A stretch of 10,907 nucleotides of DNA from Syntrophomonadaceae bacterium (GTDB taxonomy: Bacteria; Bacillota; Dethiobacteria; DTU022). The DNA is taken from the NCBI GenBank assembly GCA_007127255.1, contig SKZS01000192.1, positions 1 to 10,907 on the forward strand, given 5' to 3'. Made by a program: the position numbers and the translations under genes. The notes below the pieces were generated by a model. That model ran no database searches, was not told the DNA's origin, and worked only from the letters and a program-made list of their open reading frames with translations. This document shows, in pieces, positions 7,204-10,907 of this stretch (its first letter is position 1; every line of letters begins with the position of its first letter).

Positions 7204-7232
7204 TTGACAAAATAAGAAGCCTTATATATAAT
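7204..7232 (+). promoter_or_regulatory. Perfect-consensus promoter of rubrerythrin
   Basis: TTGACA at 7204-7209, exactly 17 bp, then TATAAT at 7227-7232: all twelve consensus sigma-A bases. Transcription would begin near 7239 and give a leader of about 167 bases before the rubrerythrin ATG. It faces the minus-strand promoter at 7243-7271. Confidence 0.75.
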
Positions 7233-7251
7233 TCCTACTATAATAATAGGA
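7233..7251. promoter_or_regulatory. Palindromic operator between two facing promoters
   Basis: TCCTACTATAATAATAGGA is a palindrome with eight of nine pairs matched around one central base. It covers the -10 box of the sulfur-operon promoter and the start region of the rubrerythrin promoter, so one bound protein could block both. Size and CCTA...TAGG ends would suit an Rrf2/IscR-type dimer; the regulator is not in the window, so the family is a guess. Confidence 0.55.
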
Positions 7252-7271
7252 TATTGAGGCATGATTGTCAA
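7243..7271 (-). promoter_or_regulatory. Promoter of the nifS-iscU-tusA-dsrE operon
   Basis: On the minus strand TTGACA (7271-7266), a 17-bp spacer and TATTAT (7248-7243) make a near-consensus sigma-A promoter. The start of transcription would be near 7236, about 55 bases before the nifS-like ATG. Confidence 0.75.
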
Positions 7272-7358
7272 GTACGTTTTGATCCCCAAGTTTAAATTAT
7301 CAGGTCAGAGGGCCCTGGAAAAAAGGATATTATTTAATATAATTGAAATAGGGTTTTA

Positions 7359-7376
7359 CGCTGTTAAACAACAGCG
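7359..7376 (+). promoter_or_regulatory. Hairpin in the rubrerythrin leader
   Basis: Perfect 7-bp inverted repeat CGCTGTT / AACAGCG around AAAC, about 13 bases before the ribosome site AAGGAGA (7390-7396). It could be an mRNA-stabilising leader hairpin or a DNA operator. There is no T run, so it is not a terminator. Confidence 0.4.
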
Positions 7377-7405
7377 AAAATATAATAACAAGGAGAGATA
7401 CAAAT

Positions 7406-7903
7406 ATGAAAACGCAAGAAAATCTAATGGCTGCTTTTGCAGGAGAATCACAGGCTAACCGAAAATACCTGGCTTTCTCCCGTAAAGCCGAAAAGGAAGG
7501 CTTCAAAAACGTAGCCCGATTATTCCAGGCTATTGCCGAAGCAGAAACCATCCACGCCCTCAAGCACTTTGAAATAGCGGGTAAAATAGGGGAAACTTTA
7601 GAAAACCTGCAGGCAGCAGCTGAAGGTGAAAACTATGAATTCACCAAGATGTACCCCGAATTCATAGAAACTGCTGAAGCAGAAGGCGATAAGAAAGCAC
7701 TGCAAACTTTTGAATACGCCAATGCTGCAGAAAAAGTGCATGGTGGTATTTTCAATGAATTGAAGGAAACCGTGGCCGGTGGCAGCGATATTGAAGATAA
7801 AGGAATTGAACTGTGCCCGGTCTGCGGTTGGGTAGGAATGGATCCTATCCCCGATAACTGTCCGATCTGTAATACAGCAAGGAAAGCATTCCAGAAGTTT
7901 TAA
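7406..7903 (+). CDS. rbr: Rubrerythrin (diiron peroxidase with C-terminal rubredoxin-like domain)
   Basis: Cytoplasmic peroxidase that reduces hydrogen peroxide in anaerobes, taking electrons from rubredoxin. The 165 residues form a four-helix ferritin-like domain followed by a Fe(SCys)4 site. Diiron ligands are visible as Glu14 in AGESQANRKY, ExxH at Glu47/His50 (EAETIH), a glutamate in FIETAEAEGD (87-94) and a second ExxH at Glu109/His112 (EKVH). The C-terminal domain has CPVC (137-140) and CPIC (152-155). The arrangement is classic rubrerythrin rather than the reverse form. The start is supported by AAGGAGA and an A-rich spacer. It is transcribed away from the sulfur operon and lies about 1 kb from a rubredoxin gene, its likely electron donor. 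Confidence 0.96.
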   Translation: MKTQENLMAAFAGESQANRKYLAFSRKAEKEGFKNVARLFQAIAEAETIHALKHFEIAGKIGETLENLQAAAEGENYEFTKMYPEFIETAEAEGDKKALQTFEYANAAEKVHGGIFNELKETVAGGSDIEDKGIELCPVCGWVGMDPIPDNCPICNTARKAFQKF

Positions 7904-7914
7904 ACTCTACCAAG

Positions 7915-7953
7915 TCTTCACCCTCCGATTTTTAACGACCAGGGGGGTGAAGA
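7915..7953. terminator. Inverted repeat between convergent rubrerythrin and DUF1722 genes
   Basis: A 12-bp stem with one G-U pair, TCTTCACCCTCC paired with GGGGGGTGAAGA, around a 15-base loop, begins 12 bases after the rubrerythrin stop and overlaps the last codons of the convergent gene. Only a weak T-rich tail follows (TTTGCTT), so it may be a weak or bidirectional terminator. Confidence 0.5.
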
Positions 7954-8687
7954 TTTGCTTCCCTGGTAAAATCGGCAAATATGGTCGAATGGAGCAGGTA
8001 AGCACGTTTATATTTTTTGGCAAATTCATAAAATAACGGAATAAGGTCAGGCAGGTTGTCTGGCTGCCTCCGCAGGTAAAGCTCTTTTTCCGCTTTCGAA
8101 GCTTCATGTTTAAAGTAGCCCCAAATGTGGTCGGCAACGTTAGCCAGGGCGGGTCCGGTTACAGGAAGTTCCATCAGTTTTATAATCTCTTCAACCAGCA
8201 CACCTGATTCTTCTAAGGGACAACTTTCTCTATTTCTGAAGTAAGTCTGTATTTCCTTGTAATGATTATAACCCCGGGCCATTACCGAATACTTGTGATG
8301 GGCCCAAAATTCGTAGCCGTTTTTTGGCAGGGGTATACGTCCTGCTTGTTCTCTTTCGAGATACTTTTTGCTTAATATTGCGACCTGCTTTAGGGGATGA
8401 TCAACATAAATTGGATCACACGAAGTGGGGTTGTCTTCCCGGGCAGTTTCAAGAGAGAGGTTCAAGGGACTGTAATGATTGAAAGCGCGGAGCACCATTT
8501 CTAAAATAGTCAGATCGTGACTGCGTTTTAGCTTTCCCAACCTCCCCTTCCAGCGTAAAGTTTCAGGGTGCATGGCGTACCCATTCTTTCCATCTGCTAT
8601 AACAGTGGATAGGGCATGAATCTCGGCATGCTGGCCAAGCAGGCTTTGCCTTGACAGGTAGCCCGGATGGATATCCCAAACCCGCAT
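7932..8687 (-). CDS. Endonuclease V-like pyrimidine-dimer glycosylase domain fused to DUF1722
   Basis: Two domains in 251 residues. Residues 1-75 (beginning MRVWDIHPGYLSRQ, then HPETLRW and HDLTILEMVLRAFNHYSPL) resemble the bacterial pyrimidine-dimer DNA glycosylase family (Pyr_excise) related to T4 endonuclease V; Glu22 in QHAEIH lines up by position with catalytic Glu23 of the phage enzyme. Residues about 126-240 match DUF1722 (YbgA-like): HHKYSVMARGYNHYKEI, then NVADHIWGYFKHEASKAEKELY and LIPLFYEF. In E. coli ybgA is next to the photolyase gene phr, so both halves point to DNA photodamage or thio-base chemistry, though DUF1722 activity is not established to my knowledge. After Met1 comes Arg rather than the Thr2 nucleophile of T4 EndoV. 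The start has AAAGGA 10 bases upstream; a possible promoter lies at 8713-8741. Confidence 0.78.
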   Translation of the reverse strand: MRVWDIHPGYLSRQSLLGQHAEIHALSTVIADGKNGYAMHPETLRWKGRLGKLKRSHDLTILEMVLRAFNHYSPLNLSLETAREDNPTSCDPIYVDHPLKQVAILSKKYLEREQAGRIPLPKNGYEFWAHHKYSVMARGYNHYKEIQTYFRNRESCPLEESGVLVEEIIKLMELPVTGPALANVADHIWGYFKHEASKAEKELYLRRQPDNLPDLIPLFYEFAKKYKRAYLLHSTIFADFTREANLHPPGR

Positions 8688-8712
8688 AGGTGTTCATTCC
8701 TTTCTTAAGTTA

Positions 8713-8741
8713 ATCATAACCCAGTAAAGATACTGTGTGTA
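8713..8741 (-). promoter_or_regulatory. Possible promoter of the DUF1722 fusion gene
   Basis: Minus-strand TACACA (8741-8736), 17 bp, TATGAT (8718-8713), about 25 bases before the start codon. Four of six and five of six consensus matches; plausible but unproven. Confidence 0.4.
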
Positions 8742-8748
8742 GGGGCTG

Positions 8749-8778
8749 CAAACAGGATTTGTGAGAAAAATCTGTTTG
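8749..8778. promoter_or_regulatory. Inverted repeat overlapping the rubredoxin -35 box
   Basis: CAAACAG-G-ATTT pairs with AAAT-CTGTTTG: eleven matched pairs with one unpaired G around a seven-base loop. It overlaps the first bases of the -35 TTGACG and lies just upstream of the possible minus-strand promoter, the position of an operator shared by the divergent genes. Confidence 0.4.
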
Positions 8779-8804
8779 ACGGGAGCAAAACTATGATCTA
8801 TTAT
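8776..8804 (+). promoter_or_regulatory. Promoter of rubredoxin
   Basis: TTGACG at 8776-8781, 17 bp, then TATTAT at 8799-8804. Transcription would begin near 8811. A leader hairpin follows at 8818-8841 (CCCCGGAA with TTCCCGGGG, one bulged base) before the AAGGAGG ribosome site. Confidence 0.7.
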
Positions 8805-8873
8805 TTTTATATAATGTCCCCGGAACCCGTAATTCCCGGGGTAATAAGCAACCTTACAAGGAGGAATAAATAG

Positions 8874-9044
8874 ATGCAAGATTATGTATGCGAACTCTGC
8901 GATTATACTTATGAACCGGCAAAAGGTGACCCTGAAAATGGAATAAAACCGGGAACAGCTTTTGAACAGTTACCCGATGAATGGAAATGCCCGGTCTGCG
9001 GCGCCGACAAGGATGAATTTCAGGCTGTGCCGGACACTGCTTAA
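8874..9044 (+). CDS. rd: Rubredoxin
   Basis: Small cytoplasmic electron carrier with one iron bound by four cysteines; in anaerobes it feeds electrons to rubrerythrin and related peroxide or superoxide reductases. The gene encodes 56 residues, normal for the family. The two knuckles are YVCELCDYTY (Cys6, Cys9) and KCPVCGADKDEF (Cys39, Cys42), with the family's GDPENGIKPGTAFEQLPDEW between them. The start is fixed by AAGGAGG about eight bases upstream. It has its own promoter (8776-8804) and a terminator shared with the convergent selenoprotein gene. Confidence 0.97.
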   Translation: MQDYVCELCDYTYEPAKGDPENGIKPGTAFEQLPDEWKCPVCGADKDEFQAVPDTA

Positions 9045-9157
9045 GCTACAATAGTTTATTAGAATTGTCTTCAGGTCTGTATTTATGCTTTGGGCATATG
9101 TTTTGTCGTTCTTTTTAACCTTATTGGCGAAACCGAAACTGTGCCAGGATTAAAACA

Positions 9158-9192
9158 GGGGACAGGTTTTAATCCCTGTCCCCATTGTTTTT
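9158..9192. terminator. Bidirectional terminator between rubredoxin and the selenoprotein gene
   Basis: GGGGACAGG / CCTGTCCCC, nine perfect pairs around an eight-base loop. Plus-strand reading is followed by ATTGTTTTT; minus-strand reading by TGTTTTAAT. It therefore suits both convergent genes. An alternative 10-bp stem, GGATTAAAAC with GTTTTAATCC (9147-9175), overlaps it and cannot form at the same time. The GGGGACAG...CTGTCCCC form also resembles dispersed repeats seen in some Firmicutes genomes. Confidence 0.7.
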
Positions 9193-9249
9193 CACAGCCT
9201 TCTTCAGTTTGTTATCATCTGGCTTGATAGCAGAAGCAGCTATTTAATT

Positions 9250-9522
9250 CTACATTTCAGTTACTACAAACTGACCAATAATCCAAAACCCAACCCATTT
9301 TATTTCAAATACCTGCTCGGACAGATCCTTGCGAATATAAAAAGGTATTCCTTCCACTTCAGTCTTATTATAATCATCAATTTCTTTTGGTATGCCTGCT
9401 TGCACGGCAGGAGTCACATATGAACATGCTCAACCGCCGCGACAGGCCAGGTAAAGGATATAAGGTTTTGCCGCATTTTTCATTTTCTCCAGGGCTGACG
9501 GTAATATTCTTATATTAGCCAT
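9250..9522 (-). CDS. Probable selenoprotein, HesB-like / CC-Se motif family (in-frame UGA = Sec31)
   Basis: A 90-residue frame from ATG 9522 to TAG 9250 is interrupted by one TGA (9432-9430) in LACRGG-U-ACSY. Read as selenocysteine, both sides join into one protein: ILPSALEKMKNAAKPYILYLAC before it and TPAVQAGIPKEIDDYNKTEV, then EGIPFYIRKDL, after it. This matches my recollection of the small HesB-like "CC/Se motif" proteins, where Cys or Sec sits in a GG(C/U) motif near the IscA cysteine position, with Cys27 and Cys33 close by. A SECIS-like hairpin lies just downstream of the TGA (9391-9420). The start has a perfect AGGAGG (9530-9535) seven bases away, and an extended -10 (TGTTATAAT, 9584-9592) lies upstream. 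Function is unknown; a redox or Fe-S/metal-binding role is likely from the motif. Alternative: a gene broken by a nonsense change, which the clean 59-codon remainder argues against. Confidence 0.75.
9391..9420 (-). promoter_or_regulatory. Bacterial SECIS-like stem-loop
   Basis: On the minus strand CCUGC pairs with GCAGG around a seven-base loop CGUGCAA, and UAUG pairs with CAUA below a five-base one-sided bulge. The loop contains G-U, with its first G 25 bases after the last base of the UGA, within the 16-37 range usually given for bacterial SECIS elements. SelB would bind here to bring selenocysteyl-tRNA to the ribosome. Confidence 0.65.
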
Positions 9523-9583
9523 GAGATAACCTCCTTCTGTTAAATTTATATCTTATTATATGCTTATATTCTGATTCATTGCT

Positions 9584-9592
9584 ATTATAACA
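9584..9592 (-). promoter_or_regulatory. Extended -10 promoter element of the selenoprotein gene
   Basis: Minus-strand TGT-TATAAT, an extended -10 with a perfect hexamer, about 60 bases before the ATG. No good -35 lies at the proper distance, which extended -10 promoters tolerate. Confidence 0.45.
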
Positions 9593-9653
9593 TATATTAG
9601 CTGTCCGGTCTGCAAATGCAGGATAAATTTTGTATTTGTTGAAATACCTTCAT

Positions 9654-10799
9654 ATGATTATTATAGCCCCTGATAAATTTAAAGGCAGCATGACCGCGGT
9701 AGAAGCTGCAACATGTATTGCCCGGGGAATAAAAGCTGTTTTCCCCCTTGCCGATCTGACTCTGCTTCCCCTTTCAGATGGGGGTGAAGGGCTTGTTGAA
9801 TCCCTGGTTGAAGCCGCTGCCGGGTCAACCGAAACTGTGATGGTGACCGACCCGCTCGGCAGATCAGTTGAAGCCCGTTGGGGTATAATTAACAACGGCA
9901 AAACAGCAGTTATTGAAATGGCCTCCGCCTCGGGATTGACTTTAATTCCCGAAGAACTAAGGAATCCGGCAATTACGACTACTTACGGTACAGGCGAATT
10001 AATAAAAGCTGCTCTTGACCGGAAGTGTTCCGAACTAATTATTGGTATCGGCGGCAGCGCCACCAATGACGGTGGAACCGGTATGGCCCGGGCCCTGGGA
10101 GTACAGTTTCTGGACAAATCGGGACAGCATTTAAAACCGGGCGGTGCAGAACTGATCCGGCTCGATAGAATCGACATGGCAGGAATCGATTCCCGCCTGA
10201 AGGGAAAAGATATCAAAGTGGCCTGCGATGTTAGCAACCCACTAACCGGACCGCAGGGCGCCTCGCATACCTACGGGCCGCAAAAAGGCGCAACACCGGA
10301 TATGGTAAAACGGCTCGAACAGGCCCTAATTAACTTTGCCCGTATAGCCGAAAGAGATTTGGGACTTAGTATTGACTCAATTCCGGGTGCCGGAGCGGCA
10401 GGAGGTTTGGGAGCCGGATTGATCGCTTTCCTGGAAGCCAAACTTCACTCGGGAATAAACCTGGTTTTAGATACCCTGGAGATAGATAAGCTCCTTCCAG
10501 ACTGCACTCTCCTGATAACGGGAGAAGGCAGGCTTGACAGCCAATCAGTTTATGGCAAAGTGCCGGTTGGAGCTGCCAGAAGAGCCAAAAGTTACGATGT
10601 GCCCGTGCTGGCCCTGGCTGGATCTCTTGACGACAGTCTTGATCTCTTTCGCAGGGAAGGGATTACCGCTTCTTTTGCTATCGCCGATGGGCCGCTTTCC
10701 CTTGAAGAATCAATAGCCAGGAGCCGACAGCTGTTGGAAGCCAAAACAGCAGAACTTATGCATCTTTGCAAACACTTCCGGGCTCCCTTATCGGGATAG
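9654..10799 (+). CDS. garK: Glycerate 2-kinase (GarK/GlxK family)
   Basis: Cytoplasmic kinase that phosphorylates D-glycerate with ATP, giving 2-phosphoglycerate in most members of this family, and so links glycerate to lower glycolysis. From the ATG at 9654 it has 381 residues, the full family length. Landmarks are IAPDKFKGSMTAVEAA (4-19), LSDGGEGLVE (40-49), GIGGSATNDGGTGMARALG (131-149), CDVSNPLTGPQGASHTYGPQKGA (191-213, ends and key residues only), GAGAAGGLGAGL (245-256) and LLITGEGRLDSQSVYGK (286-302). The ATG gives the normal family N-terminus but has no ribosome site; an in-frame TTG at 9630, six bases after AGGA, would add eight residues and may be the true start. No partner gene is adjacent. 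The final codons and the stop appear to lie in a group II intron end, so the natural C-terminus may be slightly changed. Confidence 0.93.
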   Translation: MIIIAPDKFKGSMTAVEAATCIARGIKAVFPLADLTLLPLSDGGEGLVESLVEAAAGSTETVMVTDPLGRSVEARWGIINNGKTAVIEMASASGLTLIPEELRNPAITTTYGTGELIKAALDRKCSELIIGIGGSATNDGGTGMARALGVQFLDKSGQHLKPGGAELIRLDRIDMAGIDSRLKGKDIKVACDVSNPLTGPQGASHTYGPQKGATPDMVKRLEQALINFARIAERDLGLSIDSIPGAGAAGGLGAGLIAFLEAKLHSGINLVLDTLEIDKLLPDCTLLITGEGRLDSQSVYGKVPVGAARRAKSYDVPVLALAGSLDDSLDLFRREGITASFAIADGPLSLEESIARSRQLLEAKTAELMHLCKHFRAPLSG

Positions 10800-10907
10800 G
10801 GGGCGGCCGTTAGGCCGCCGACCCTCCCACACCACCAAGCAAGCCGTTCGGCACTTGGCGGTTCGTCAAAATGAACGCACTTGCGAGTATCGACTACTAA
10901 GACTTAC
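10790..10907 (-). mobile_element. Group II intron 3' end (domains V and VI), continuing past the right edge
   Basis: On the minus strand, 10864-10831 is a 34-base segment beginning GAACCGCCAAG and ending CTTGGTGGT, with a GCC-GAAC-GGC tip. Length, the CGC triad, the paired lower stem and the tip match domain V. It is followed by GTGGGAGG and a GGCGGCC-TAAC-GGCCGCC hairpin (10819-10802), then CCCCTATCCCGAT, resembling domain VI and the usual CCTACTCGAT intron end. The likely 3' boundary is near 10790. No reverse-transcriptase frame is readable in the remaining 43 bases; it would lie to the right. Confidence 0.55.

Noticed and set aside
7381..7386. TATAAT just before rubrerythrin as a second promoter
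   Set aside because: No -35 at 16-18 bp, and the transcript would begin at the ribosome site.
8694..8879. Minus-strand 61-codon frame upstream of the DUF1722 gene
   Set aside because: It overlaps the rubredoxin promoter and ribosome site and has no domain; shadow of the control region.
9430..9432. UGA as a true stop giving a 30-residue peptide
   Set aside because: Coding continues cleanly for 59 codons with family-like sequence and a hairpin at the SECIS position.
1..10907. CRISPR arrays, tRNA or rRNA genes
   Set aside because: I saw no regularly spaced direct repeats, tRNA cloverleaf or rRNA sequence on either strand.

Overview
The window looks like chromosomal DNA from a strictly anaerobic, medium-GC Firmicute of the Clostridia type. 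Reasons: strong AGGAGG-type ribosome sites, sigma-A-like promoters with 17-bp spacers, rubrerythrin and rubredoxin, a TRAP carboxylate transporter, and a probable UGA-decoded selenoprotein. The species cannot be named from the sequence.

Layout. (1) 1-4617, minus strand: a DctP-DctQ-DctM TRAP uptake system followed by an acyl-CoA dehydrogenase that runs off the left edge, probably one carboxylate uptake and oxidation unit. (2) 4696-7271, minus strand: a compact sulfur-trafficking operon, NifS/IscS-like protein, IscU-like scaffold, TusA-like protein with a cysteine-rich head, and a DsrE-like protein, closed by a terminator. (3) 7204-7903: rubrerythrin on the plus strand, sharing with the sulfur operon a control region of two face-to-face promoters and a palindrome between them. 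(4) 7932-8687, minus: an endonuclease V-like domain fused to DUF1722. (5) 8776-9044, plus: rubredoxin, a 56-residue gene with its own promoter. (6) 9250-9522, minus: a 90-codon HesB-like / CC-Se motif gene with an in-frame UGA and a SECIS-like hairpin. (7) 9654-10799, plus: glycerate 2-kinase, whose last codons run into what looks like the 3' end of a group II intron on the minus strand, continuing past the right edge.

The two most notable points are the likely selenoprotein and the NifS-like protein. The latter keeps its mobile-loop cysteine but has lost the PLP-binding lysine (Gln202) and other active-site residues, beside its IscU partner. This suggests a non-desulfurase role, such as sulfur or selenium carrier or cluster scaffold, in an organism that may take sulfur from sulfide. 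Rubrerythrin, rubredoxin, the sulfur operon and the selenoprotein together look like an oxidative-stress and chalcogen-handling neighbourhood; that functional link is inference from proximity. No stretch above 300 bases lacks a gene.
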